Made by a program: the position numbers and the translations under genes | Assembly: GCA_965200435.1 (NCBI GenBank) | Contig: OZ241337.1 | Span: forward strand, 1,674,001 to 1,738,000 | DNA length: 64,000 bases | Origin: Bin75 sp965200435 | GTDB taxonomy: Bacteria > Nitrospirota > Nitrospiria > Nitrospirales > UBA8639 | Direction: 5' to 3' | Shown: positions 47,177 through 56,086 of the stretch, piece after piece | How the letters are laid out: every line of letters begins with the position of its first letter | Position numbering within the stretch: position 1 is the first letter of the stretch | Notes under the pieces: generated by a model | Told to the model about the DNA's origin: nothing | Databases searched by the model: none | Seen by the model: only the letters and a program-made list of their open reading frames with translations

Positions 47177-48082
47177 ATGAGCAAGGAACGTATCAAGATA
47201 GCTCCCGAGATGTTCGATATCATGCCCGAGGAGTACCAGGATCTGGTTGACCGAGCCACATATGGGAAGGAAGGTCGCGGGTGGAAGGATATCGGGACCT
47301 CGAAGGAATTGATTGAAGAGCATTCGTTGTGTGCCGGATGTCCGGAATCCATGGCGTTCCGGTACATCCTGGCGTCGTTGCCGGCTCCGGAAGATACCGT
47401 GATGGTGGGGTCCACCGGCTGCACCAGCTTGGTCTTTCCGCACGTGGGTGTCCACAATATTCATTCGCTCTTCGGCAACCAGAACGCAATTGCTTCCGGG
47501 CTGAAGCGTGCGCTTAGTGTGCGGTTCCCGGGACAGGTCAAGGACGTGGTGGTGTTGGCGGGTGATGGGGCCACGGTGGACATCGGCCTCGATATGACGT
47601 TGCAAGCCTGGTTCCGCCAGGAGAAATTCACGACCATTTGTTTCGACAATGAGCTTTACGCCAATACGGGCGGACAGGAAAGCGGATTGATGCAAAAGGG
47701 GTTTGTGGCCAAGATGGCACCCGTGGGCAAAACGTTTGAAAAGGTCAAGTTGCCGGAAATCGCGCGTGAGTCCGGCTGCCATTACGTGGTGAATTGTACG
47801 GTCAGCAAGCCGAACCTTGTGGAAAAGGTCATCAAGAACGCGATCCACGTGGCCCGCGAGATTGGCCCCACGTATTTGCAGCTCTACACCCCGTGCATCC
47901 TCGAAATCGGGAAAAACAGCATGGAAGGCTTACAGGAAATGCGGGACTCTGAAAAGCCGACCGAACGGTTTGCATATAAAGAGTACGTCAGCGATCAAGC
48001 CAAGGAATTGTTGACCGAACTGGCGGCGAAGGAGAAAGAGCGAAAAGCTGCCCTGAAAAAGCAATTGGCGGGCCAGGCCTGA
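47177..48082 (+). CDS. porB: 2-oxoacid:ferredoxin oxidoreductase, beta (thiamine diphosphate) subunit
   Basis: 301 residues. LCAGCPESMAFRYI near residue 53 holds two cluster Cys, and GDGATVDIGLDMTLQAWFRQ with NELYANTGGQ is the thiamine diphosphate / Mg motif (GDG … N). Additional Cys occur at STGCTSL and NCTVSK. The C-terminal 40 residues are Lys/Glu-rich and probably helical. It follows porA at 68 bases, the widest gap in the operon after the first, with its own GGAGG site. Confidence 0.93.
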   Translation: MSKERIKIAPEMFDIMPEEYQDLVDRATYGKEGRGWKDIGTSKELIEEHSLCAGCPESMAFRYILASLPAPEDTVMVGSTGCTSLVFPHVGVHNIHSLFGNQNAIASGLKRALSVRFPGQVKDVVVLAGDGATVDIGLDMTLQAWFRQEKFTTICFDNELYANTGGQESGLMQKGFVAKMAPVGKTFEKVKLPEIARESGCHYVVNCTVSKPNLVEKVIKNAIHVAREIGPTYLQLYTPCILEIGKNSMEGLQEMRDSEKPTERFAYKEYVSDQAKELLTELAAKEKERKAALKKQLAGQA

Positions 48083-48110
48083 GCCATCCTGACGGAAAGG
48101 GGACATCGTC

Positions 48111-48806
48111 ATGATCAAGCGGAGATTGAATATTCGCATGTCCGGTCTTGGAGGACAGGGCGCCGTGACGGCTGCGCACGTGTTGGCCATGGCGGCGTCT
48201 CGTGATGGCAAGTTTGCGATTTCGAATCCGTTTTTCGGTGCGGAAAAGCGGATGGCGCCTGCAGAAAGTTATTGCCGGATCGGCGTGAGCCGGATCTACG
48301 ACCGGGGGGAGTTGGTGTTCCCGGACGTGATCGAAGTGTTTCACCCGCAGGTGGTGACGATGGGCAAGAGTTACACCATGCCGTTTTACTCGGGCGTCAA
48401 GGAAAATGGCGTCGTCGTCATCAATTCGGACGTGCCGCTGTTGTCGGATGAAGACGTGGTTCGGTTGAAGGATCTGAGCGTGGCGGTGTTTTACATCAAG
48501 GGTACCCAGTTGGCATTGGAAGTGGCGGGAACGGAGCTTTCCACGAACATGACCATGATCGGATCGGTTGCCGGTATTACCAAGTGCGTCTCCCTGGAGG
48601 CGCTCGATGGCGCGTTACAGGAGCGGTTCGGGAAAAAGTTCGTGGCCTCCGGCGGAACGGCCACCTTGGACGAAGCCATCAAGAAAAAATTCGCCAAGAA
48701 AGAAATGCTGTTGAAGAAAAATTTGGAGACGGTCGTTCGGTCATACGAAATGGCGTCGGAATGGGCGGAAGAGAATAACGTCGAGTTGGCCGTTGCGGCT
48801 GCATAA
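48111..48806 (+). CDS. porG: 2-oxoacid:ferredoxin oxidoreductase, gamma subunit
   Basis: 231 residues. It opens with the gamma-chain signature RMSGLGGQGAVTAAHVLA and continues with FFGAEKRMAPAESYCRIG; VINSDVPLL and TMIGSVAGIT are typical of the CoA-binding side. The C-terminus adds a Lys-rich helix (IKKKFAKKEMLLKKNLE). Gap of 28 bases after porB, with GGGG before the ATG. Confidence 0.92.
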   Translation: MIKRRLNIRMSGLGGQGAVTAAHVLAMAASRDGKFAISNPFFGAEKRMAPAESYCRIGVSRIYDRGELVFPDVIEVFHPQVVTMGKSYTMPFYSGVKENGVVVINSDVPLLSDEDVVRLKDLSVAVFYIKGTQLALEVAGTELSTNMTMIGSVAGITKCVSLEALDGALQERFGKKFVASGGTATLDEAIKKKFAKKEMLLKKNLETVVRSYEMASEWAEENNVELAVAAA

Positions 48807-48827
48807 ATCAGATAAACAGGAGTATGC

Positions 48828-49106
48828 ATGTATAACGTAGCGCAAGTGACCGATGAAAAATGTGTCGCCAAAAAGGGATGCCGATTGTGTATCATGTACT
48901 GCCCCGAGGCCAATTGCCTGGACCTGAACGTCGAAAAAATGGTGGCGGAAGTTTTTATCAATCGCTGTAAGGGCTGTGAGTTGTGCAAGGTCGTGTGCGA
49001 CGCGGCCAAACATGACGCCATCGACATGGTGGCGGTCAGTGCCAATGGCCAATTGATGGAGAAGGCCGGCGAATCCGCGGGTTTGGGACAAGCCTATCAG
49101 GGGTAA
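48828..49106 (+). CDS. porD: 2-oxoacid:ferredoxin oxidoreductase, delta subunit (2x 4Fe-4S)
   Basis: 92 residues. Two cluster motifs: C-x5-C-x2-C-x3-CP around residues 10-22 with another Cys at PEANC, and CKGCELCKVVC near 47-57. It passes electrons between beta-chain clusters and ferredoxin. The first motif is spaced C-x5-C rather than the usual C-x2-C, seen also in the five-subunit group. Last enzyme gene of the operon; a small acidic protein follows at 110 bases. Confidence 0.92.
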   Translation: MYNVAQVTDEKCVAKKGCRLCIMYCPEANCLDLNVEKMVAEVFINRCKGCELCKVVCDAAKHDAIDMVAVSANGQLMEKAGESAGLGQAYQG

Positions 49107-49183
49107 TCTCACACATCAGATATCGGCATAGGGCCCTGCGGCAGACGCCTTTGTCGCGGGGCTTTATTGTTTTCGATGGCGAC

Positions 49184-49200
49184 TCACGCGATTCGCGTGA
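49184..49200. promoter_or_regulatory. Perfect palindrome just before the small acidic protein gene
   Basis: TCACGCG-ATT-CGCGTGA, 7-bp arms with a 3-base loop, ending 16 bases before the ATG at 49217 and abutting its ribosome site (AGGGG). It may be an operator or an RNA hairpin limiting translation. Confidence 0.5.
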
Positions 49201-49216
49201 ACCAGGGGACATGGAC

Positions 49217-49480
49217 ATGAGCGATGACCTCAGACAACTCATGGGCGAGATCAATCAGAGCATGGCCAACTTTCACGACCGGTTGGAAAGCCGGGCCAAG
49301 GAAATGGAGCTCATGGGCGGAGACCCCGACGTCGTCAAAAAATTGACCATCGGCGCTGATGCCATGAAAGACAGCGCCAATATCTATATGTCGTGGGCGC
49401 GGCACTACGTGGCGTTATCCGAAGGAGGCGCCGCGGAAGCCGAAGAAGGCGAAGAAGATTCCGACGATTTTCAGTTTTGA
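49217..49480 (+). CDS. Small acidic helical protein of unknown function
   Basis: 87 residues from ATG 49217, with AGGGG 8 bases upstream; ATG 49211 is possible. Residues 3-65 are strongly helical (LRQLMGEINQSMANFHDRLE), followed by an acidic tail (EEGEEDSDDFQF). No Cys, no membrane segment. It is the next gene after the ferredoxin oxidoreductase operon on the same strand, so it may be cotranscribed. No family recognised. Confidence 0.7.
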   Translation: MSDDLRQLMGEINQSMANFHDRLESRAKEMELMGGDPDVVKKLTIGADAMKDSANIYMSWARHYVALSEGGAAEAEEGEEDSDDFQF

Positions 49481-49636
49481 AGCTTCAATAGTTCTGAAGG
49501 GCCAAGTCGAACGTTCGCTTCAGCTCTTTGTCATTATTGCTCAATTCACATATCCGGTATATGATGACGATTATTACGAGCGGATTGATCCGACGCAACA
49601 CACGAATTGTTATAGCCATCAGCCTAACCTAGACGT

Positions 49637-49712
49637 TCCTCGGTAGCTCAGTTGGTAGAGCGGTCGGCTGTTAACCGATTGGTCGCAGGTTCGAGTCCTG
49701 CCCGGGGAGCCA
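49637..49712 (+). tRNA. tRNA-Asn (anticodon GTT)
   Basis: 76 bases. Acceptor TCCTCGG pairs with CCGGGGA (one G-T). The anticodon arm is GTCGG-CTGTTAA-CCGAT, giving GTT. T arm GGTTCGAGTCC, and CCA is encoded (49710-49712). Confidence 0.97.
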
Positions 49713-49970
49713 ACCTTTCAGCCGCTGATTTCAGCGGTGTGTGCGTGTAAGCGAGACCCCGAAGGGTAAGCCTCGTCTGGGTTTTCTGGAGGTTCCCCTC
49801 GCCGTCGACGACATCCGTCGACACCTGCTCGACGCCCTGCTGCACGGCAGTCATCGCCTACGGACTAGGATCCAGTGGTATGAGGTTCACCAACCGAGGT
49901 TGACGGAAGTCGACTGCCACGGTGGTTCTCGGGGGTGCCCAGTAACCAATAAACAAGGAGTGTATTTCTT
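49713..49970 (+). promoter_or_regulatory. Long leader region ahead of the DEAD-box helicase gene
   Basis: 258 bases between tRNA-Asn and the helicase. It is GC-rich with many short inverted segments (for example GTCGACGA … GTCGAC near 49803-49822) and ends with AAACAAGGAGTG before the ATG. A structured 5' UTR, as on cold-inducible helicase genes, is possible. An 83-residue frame at 49741-49992 has no protein-like features and overlaps the helicase start. Confidence 0.4.
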
Positions 49971-51365
49971 ATGTCTTTTGAGTTTCTATTAACAACCCGT
50001 CCGCGCTCATCTCACCGTATACGTCGTCACCACGCCGTGTGCGCGACTTGCGACACGTCGACAACCGTCCCCTTCCGGCCGAGCCCGGACAGGCCTGTAT
50101 ACTGCTCCCCGTGCTTCCAAGCTCGTCGCAACGGTCATCCCTCGGCGATTGATGCACCGGTAAGTGAAGCATTGGTTGCAAAGCATACCCCTCCTGAGAG
50201 CGCTGGACCCGGCGTTGCCGTGTTTCCCGGCATGACGTTGAATGATGCCACCAGGGCAGCGATTTCCAGGATGAATATATCCGAGCTCACGCCCGTTCAA
50301 GAGCAGTCCATCCCCCATCTCCTGGCGGGGCGGGATTTGGTCGGGCAGGCGCGCACCGGGTCCGGCAAGACATTGGCGTTTGCCGTGCCCCTGACTGAGC
50401 AGTGTGACTCATCGGTCCGGCAGGTCCAGGCGCTTGTGCTGGTACCCACCCGGGAGCTGGCCATTCAGGTGTCCGGAGTCCTGGAGGCTCTGGCCTTGTC
50501 ACGGCAGTTGCGTGTGACGTTACTGTACGGCGGCCGGTCGTTGAGGCCAGAGTTCACGGCGTTGAGGAATGGAGCCCAAATCATCATTGGCACGCCGGGT
50601 CGCACACTGGATCATCTGCGGCAGGGCACACTCGACCTGCGATCAGTGCGCTTCCTGGTGCTGGATGAAGCGGATGAAATGCTGGATAAGGGGTTTGCCC
50701 ACGACGTTGAGGCTATCCTGAGCCAGACGCCCTCCGGTCGGCAGACAGCGCTTCTCTCCGCAACGATGCCTGAGTGGGTGGCACAAACCGCCAAGAAATA
50801 CCTGCGGAACCCCATCACGGTGGAAGTGGATGCAGACTTGCAGGTGCTGTCCACTGTGGAACATTCGGTTTATACCATCCGGAAGAGTGACAAACTGGAG
50901 GCCCTCAAAACACTGTTGAACCAGAGGGATGACGCTCCGGTTATCATCTTTGGCAAGACCAAGCACGGCGTGAATAAGCTGGCAAGACAGCTTGACGCCC
51001 TGGGCTATCCGGTAGGAGCGCTCCAGGGAAATCTTAGCCAAAATGCACGTGAGCGTGTGATGCTAGACTTCCGTTCCGGCGCCACGTCGATTTTGGTGGC
51101 GACCAATGTGGCTGCTCGCGGCTTGGACGTTCAAGGCATTGGCCAAGTCATCAATTATGATCTGCCGGATTCGGAGCAACTCTTTACGCACAGGGTCGGA
51201 CGGACCGGACGCATGGGTCGTGCCGGGGAGGCGGTGACGTTCATTACGTCGGATGAAGAGCGAAAATGGCGTGAGATTGAGCGAAGCTTGGGCCGCCGGT
51301 TCATCCGCAAGTTATGGAGTGCCACCCGTAGGTCAGAGCAGCGTCGAGAGAGATTCCAGTCATAA
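49971..51365 (+). CDS. DEAD-box RNA helicase with N-terminal zinc ribbon
   Basis: 464 residues. Helicase motifs in order: Q motif SELTPVQEQSIPHLL, I ARTGSGKT, II VLDEADEML, III SATMP, then IVFGKT-like IIFGKTKHG and VI HRVGRTGRMGR. It is of the RhlE/CsdA type and should remodel RNA, perhaps in ribosome assembly or cold adaptation. Before the core, residues 23-45 form CATC … CSPC, a CxxC-x17-CxxC zinc ribbon, with a linker to about residue 75. AAGGAG lies 9-10 bases before the ATG. The start is supported by that ribosome site and by inclusion of the zinc ribbon. Confidence 0.93.
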   Translation: MSFEFLLTTRPRSSHRIRRHHAVCATCDTSTTVPFRPSPDRPVYCSPCFQARRNGHPSAIDAPVSEALVAKHTPPESAGPGVAVFPGMTLNDATRAAISRMNISELTPVQEQSIPHLLAGRDLVGQARTGSGKTLAFAVPLTEQCDSSVRQVQALVLVPTRELAIQVSGVLEALALSRQLRVTLLYGGRSLRPEFTALRNGAQIIIGTPGRTLDHLRQGTLDLRSVRFLVLDEADEMLDKGFAHDVEAILSQTPSGRQTALLSATMPEWVAQTAKKYLRNPITVEVDADLQVLSTVEHSVYTIRKSDKLEALKTLLNQRDDAPVIIFGKTKHGVNKLARQLDALGYPVGALQGNLSQNARERVMLDFRSGATSILVATNVAARGLDVQGIGQVINYDLPDSEQLFTHRVGRTGRMGRAGEAVTFITSDEERKWREIERSLGRRFIRKLWSATRRSEQRRERFQS

Positions 51366-51532
51366 GACAGCTTCCGGGAACGGTCGTTTGGAGGGGGTTG
51401 CCGGTCTGTGGGCCAACGGTCGTCAGCCATTGCCAACCACAACGCTCTGTTATCAACGATTGAATCGTCTGCCCGGAGAAGACGGAGAGGGGTCGTCCGG
51501 TCCCGGGAGCCGGTCAAGCCGGCGCCGGAGGG

Positions 51533-52773
51533 CTATTCGTGGGTTCCGGTATCGGGTCCGGTGGCCTCGCGGGCGGCTCGATGCTTCCGTGCGTTCTGAT
51601 CGAGTTGGCGTTTGCGAAGCCGAAGATTATACGGCGTGACCTCGATCAGTTCGTCGTGGCGGATGAACTCGATCGACTGTTCCAAAGACATACGCAGTGG
51701 CAGGACGATTTTCTCATAGGCATCGGATCCGGCAGCACGCATGTTCGTCTGCCTCTTCTCCTTGGTGATATTCACGTCCAGGTCCGTGTCGCGGCTGTTC
51801 TCTCCGACGAGCATACCTTGGTACACCACGTCGGTCGGGTCGACGAACAGTTGCCCCCTTACCTGCAAGTTGATCATCGCGTATCCGGTGACGCGGCCGG
51901 TACGGTCGGCGACCAGCGCGCCAGTTGTCCGATGGACAATGTCACCTGCCCAGGGCCGGTAGCCCGTGAACATGTGCGTGAGGATTCCGGTACCTTTCGT
52001 ATCGGTGAAAAACTCCGTCCGGTATCCGATCAACCCCCGTCTGGGCACCTTGAACTCCAGACGCATCCTTCCCGAACTGTGGTTTACCATCTTGACCATG
52101 ATGACCCTGCGCGTGCCGAGTTTCTGAACGACCATTCCCATGTACTCTTCAGCCACGTCGATGAGAGCCTGTTCGTAAGGTTCATGGGGCGCGCCTTGAA
52201 CAGAACGGGTCAAGACTCTCGGCATGCCGACCGAACATTCATATCCCTCCCGGCGTATCTGCTCAATCAGGATTACCATCTGCGGTTCTCCCCGCCCATA
52301 CACCAGGAAGCGATCGGGAGAACCGGTAGGTTCCACCCGCATCGCGAGGTTGTGCTGTGACTCTTTGAGCAATCGCTCCCGAAGGTGGCGCGAGGTGACA
52401 TACTGGCCATCCTGTCCGCTGAACGGGGAATCGTTGACGGAGAATTCCATAGACAACGTGGGTTCGTCCACGTTGAGCGTGGCAGCGGCTTGGGAGCTTC
52501 ACCGCCGGCGATGCTTTTCCCCAGCCCGATGCCGCTCATCCCCGCCCGCGCAACGATCTCTCCGGGACCCGCCGAGGAGACCGTGATGCCCTTCTCTCGC
52601 GCGAGATCCATCGAGTCCAGAATCCGCTCGCCTATGTCCTGGTTTTCTCGGAAGGTTCCACTCTGCCACAGCATTGCGTCCACGAGTGTGGTCTTGCCGT
52701 GGTCGACATGCGCAACAATGGCGATATTGCGAAGATTTGTCACGATACGCAAAGAACGATGTCCATCAGGCAC
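51533..52773 (-). pseudogene. typA: TypA/BipA GTPase remnant with large internal deletion and frameshift
   Basis: The 5' part encodes NIAIVAHVDHGKTTLVDAML (G1 motif) to DLAREKGIT (switch I side), then jumps directly to GEIVARAGMSGIGLGKSI in domain II. G3 and G4 (DTPGH, NKxD) and about 200 residues are missing: the remaining length is about 413 codons against about 605 in intact TypA. A second lesion near 52488-52495 shifts frame between APKPLP and NVDEPTLSMEFSVND. The remainder (domains III-V, ending in a basic tail) is well conserved. It cannot be a working GTPase. The likely GTG start is near 52743. Head to head with a truncated type III restriction gene. Confidence 0.9.
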
Positions 52774-52787
52774 GGCCCTCTTGCCTC

Positions 52788-54658
52788 GGGCAGGTGCGGA
52801 ATTTCGCCACCAGCCCGCAGATCCAGATCATGGTGGTGACGGTTGGTGCCATCAGTAAGAGGGATATCAATAATCTCTAGAAGGACAGCGAGAAGACGGG
52901 CGGTGAGAAACCGATTGATCTGATCCGAGCCACTCGGCCCATTCTCATTGTCGACGAGCCGCAGAGCGTTGATGGAGGTTTAGCCGGACGCGGTAAGGAG
53001 GCGCTTGGGGCCATGACCCCCCTCTGTACGTTGCGCTACTCCGCGACACACGCGGACCAGCACCATATGGTCTATCGGCTCGATGCCGTTGATGCCTATG
53101 AGCGCAAATTGGTGAAGCAAATCGAGGTGGCGTCGGCAACGGTGGAGGATGCGCATAACCGACCTTATGTCCGCTTGGTATCGACGAGTAACCGACGCGG
53201 CGTCATCAGCGCCAAAATCGAGATCGACGAGGAAACATCTTCTGGTGTCTGGCGTCGGCAGGTCAACGTCCAGGACGGCGACGATCTTGAGCAGATCGCA
53301 GGACGCGCCATCTATCATGACTGCCGCATTGGCGAGATTCGTGTTGAAAAAGGCAACGAGTTCATCGAGTTGCGTGTGCCCGGCCATGAGCACTACCTCC
53401 GGTTGGGAGACGCCTGTGGCGATGTGGATGTTTTCGCCGTTCAATCTCAAATGATTCGCCGGACTATTAAAGAGCATCTCGATAAAGAAAAGCGCCTGCA
53501 TTCGCAGGGGATTAAGGTGTTGAGTCTTTTCTTCATTGATGCTGTGGAACGGTATCGCCGGTACGATAGTGGAGGCAGGCCCGTCAAGGGAGACTACGCC
53601 AAGATTTTCGAGGAGGAGTACAAACGTTTTGTTAAGCATCCAGACTATCGGGACCTCTTTGATGACGTAGAGTTTGACGTGTCCACGGTTCACAACGGCT
53701 ATTTTTCTATCGACAAAAAGGGCGGCTGGACAGATACCTCGGAGAATACCAAGGCCAACCGCGACAACGCTGAGCGGGCGTACAACCTGATCATGAAGGA
53801 GAAGGAAAGGCTCTTGAGCCTCGAGAATCCGCTTAAGTTTATCTTCTCGCACTCGGCTTTGCGCGAAGGCTGGGACAACCCTAACGTCTTTCAGATCTGT
53901 ACGCTCCGCGACATTCGCACCGAGCGGGAGCGCCGTCAGACTATCGGGCGTGGCCTGCGTCTATGCGTTAACCAGGAAGGTGAACGTCTGCGCGGTTTCG
54001 ACGTCAACACGCTCACGGTGGTTGCTACGGAGAGCTACGAAGAGTTCGCTGAAAACCTGCAACAAGAGATCGAGGCCGATACGGGTATCCGTTTTGGCGT
54101 CGTAGCTGTGCATCAATTTGCGCCGATTCCAGTGATCGACAAAGATGGGCAGATGAGGCTCTTGGTGTTGAGTCCTCAAAGGTTTTATGGGAGCGCCTGA
54201 AGACAGAAGGGTATATCGACGCGATGGGGCGAATACAAGACTCGCTTCGGAAGGCACTGAAGGACAAGACTTTCTTCTTACCCGACGAATTTGTAGGGCA
54301 GCGCATGGATGTCGCCGAGCACGAATCCGGCACCGAGGCTGGTTTTGCAGATCAATTCGAGAAGAACACGGCCGTCAAGGTCTATGCCAAGCTACCGGGA
54401 TGGTTTCGTGTGCCGACACCGCTTGGCAACTACAATCCGGATTGGGCTGTCCTGATTGAGCAAGACATCGGCGAACGGCTGTATTTCGTGGTTGAAACAA
54501 AAGGCAGCCCGTTTGCCGGCGATCTTCGCGGTATCGAAAACGCCAAGATTGAGTGTGGAAAAGCACACTTCAACGCGCTCCAGGTGGGGGAGTCACTGGC
54601 CCGGTACGAGGTGGCGAGTAGCTTCGATATGCTACTCGCGGGCCTTGGTGAGGGTTGA
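52788..54658 (+). pseudogene. Type III restriction enzyme R (helicase-nuclease) subunit, truncated
   Basis: Missing the N-terminal third: Walker A is absent, and sequence begins near GQVRNFATSPQIQIMVVTVG. A TAG at 52878-52880 interrupts the frame (INNL-stop-KDSEKTGG). Then the intact region shows DEPQSVDGG (motif II), LCTLRYSATH, and later SALREGWDNPNVFQ and RRQTIGRGLRLC (motifs V-VI). The frame shifts again near 54170-54182 (KVLWERLKTEGYIDA resumes in the other frame), and the C-terminal nuclease has NYNPDW … FVVETKG, a PD-ExK pattern. No Mod methylase adjoins it. With at least three lesions this is a relic. Confidence 0.9.
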
Positions 54659-54835
54659 TCGATAACGGCAAGGACCGATAAGACAAGGTCCAAGCAGGTC
54701 TCCTGTGCAACTGGCACAGGTTGCCGCAGACGGCTTGGCTAATCCTGGAAAGTTGGCTAGGGCTTGCGAGATTGCCTCTCGCGCTTGGCTTACTCAATGA
54801 CAGGGCTGAGCGGCTTTGACCGGCCTGCGACCTAG

Positions 54836-54977
54836 GGAACCTCTGATTTCGTGCACTATCGGGCGCAGGGCTGCGTGGTGTCCTCGCTTAACCCTCACCT
54901 CTCTCTCTGATACGCTTCGGGGTTCGCTCCGGGACGCCTTGCCCTGCATCCCGCTCTCACACGAAATCAGAGGTTCT
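54836..54977 (+). repeat. 142-bp MITE-like element, copy 7
   Basis: Exact CTAG flanks (54832-54835 and 54978-54981). The right CTAG contains the TAG stop of the ferredoxin gene (54978-54980). Confidence 0.95.
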
Positions 54978-55391
54978 CTAGTGCCCTTCCTTTACCAGGT
55001 TTTTATTCCATTCGGGGATTTCGACGACGAGGTTGGTTGAGCCGTCTGGGACGCACTGGCAGGCCAGGCGGGATTGCAGCGTGATCGCGGGGGCTTCATC
55101 CAATTGGTCCAATTCGTCGTCCGTGGCCTCGCTGCACGAATCCAACCCTTCCTTCACGATGACGTGACAGGTCGAACAGGCACAGACCCCGCCGCAGGCG
55201 TGCTCAACGTCGAGTCCCGCTCCCATCGCAATGTCCAGCAGGCTGCCGGGCTGGCCGGTCGGTCCATACGGGATTTTACTTGGATCAACCTGGACATCAA
55301 GGGTTTCGTCAGGCAAACGAAAGGTCACGGTGAAGGGTTCCGTGGCTGTCTTGAGTTCGACTTGTTCGATATATGGATTACTGCCTCCCAT
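54978..55391 (-). CDS. fdx: Isc-type 2Fe-2S ferredoxin
   Basis: 137 residues. Cluster ligands C-x5-C-x2-C in HACGGVCACSTCHV near residue 67 and a fourth Cys in RLACQCV near 110, the adrenodoxin-like pattern of Isc ferredoxins, which supply electrons for Fe-S assembly. Divergent from iscR across 212 bases, so it sits with the isc genes although on the other strand. The N-terminal 30 residues are longer than in E. coli Fdx. Its TAG stop is part of the target duplication of MITE copy 7. Confidence 0.92.
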   Translation of the reverse strand: MGGSNPYIEQVELKTATEPFTVTFRLPDETLDVQVDPSKIPYGPTGQPGSLLDIAMGAGLDVEHACGGVCACSTCHVIVKEGLDSCSEATDDELDQLDEAPAITLQSRLACQCVPDGSTNLVVEIPEWNKNLVKEGH

Positions 55392-55518
55392 CTGGACTCC
55401 TTTTCTCTCGGAGATGGAATGAAAAGTGAACGAATTACGACGTATTTTGAATAAGATAGCCGTTCAAAAGAATTACCGGTACTATCTCCGACAATTTTTA
55501 TCTCCGACTAGAATACTC

Positions 55519-55548
55519 TTGACTAAGAAGGAATGTCAATGCTAGGAT
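55519..55548 (+). promoter_or_regulatory. Candidate iscR promoter with overlapping IscR-type operator
   Basis: TTGACT (55519-55524) and TAGGAT (55543-55548) with 18-base spacing. The -35 is half of an inverted repeat TTGAC-N11-GTCAA (55519-55539), like Rrf2/IscR sites. An Fe-S loaded IscR could therefore repress its own operon. Confidence 0.55.
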
Positions 55549-55603
55549 TTGATCCGATGGTTTTGATCGGAGATTCATTCACTCCACGTTTTTGTGAGAG
55601 GTC

Positions 55604-56086
55604 ATGCTGAAATTTTCTAAAAGAGCCGATTATGCTTTGTTGTCGCTTCAGTACATGGCCACGGTTCAAGGCGGAATCGACGCACATCCCCGGGTTGTGA
55701 ATACCAAGGAAATCGCCGAAGAACATCATATTCCCGTGGAATTATTGGCGAAAGTGCTTCAGACCATGGCCAAAAATCAACTAATCGAGAGTCATCATAA
55801 CGGACCGAAGGGGGGCTACGCGTTACGGCGGGAACCCAAGGACATTACCCTGGCCCAAGTGCTCGAAGCCATCGAAGGGCCTTTCGGATTGACGGATTGT
55901 TGTCATGAAAAAGACGGCCAAGTCCAGTGCGAGCAAATGAATCATTGTAATATTCGAACGCCGCTTTTCAAAATCCAGGAAAGTATTTTCCAATTGCTGA
56001 ACAGCATGTCCATCGAAGATTTGTTGGTGGAGGAAGCCCCCCTGATCATCGTCGAATCTTTAAAGCCACAAGGAGTGACATCATGA
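55604..56086 (+). CDS. iscR: Rrf2-family Fe-S regulator IscR
   Basis: 160 residues. Winged helix in the first 80 residues (KRADYALLSLQYMA, then NTKEIAEEHHIPVELLAKVL and the wing NGPKGGYALRR), followed by the Cys cluster CC-x8-C-x5-C (DCCHEKDGQVQCEQMNHC) that binds a 2Fe-2S. This IscR-like sensor controls Fe-S assembly genes. It overlaps iscS by four bases (ATGA). E. coli IscR binds its cluster with three Cys and one His; here four Cys are present, with HCNIRTPL also offering His. Confidence 0.93.
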   Translation: MLKFSKRADYALLSLQYMATVQGGIDAHPRVVNTKEIAEEHHIPVELLAKVLQTMAKNQLIESHHNGPKGGYALRREPKDITLAQVLEAIEGPFGLTDCCHEKDGQVQCEQMNHCNIRTPLFKIQESIFQLLNSMSIEDLLVEEAPLIIVESLKPQGVTS

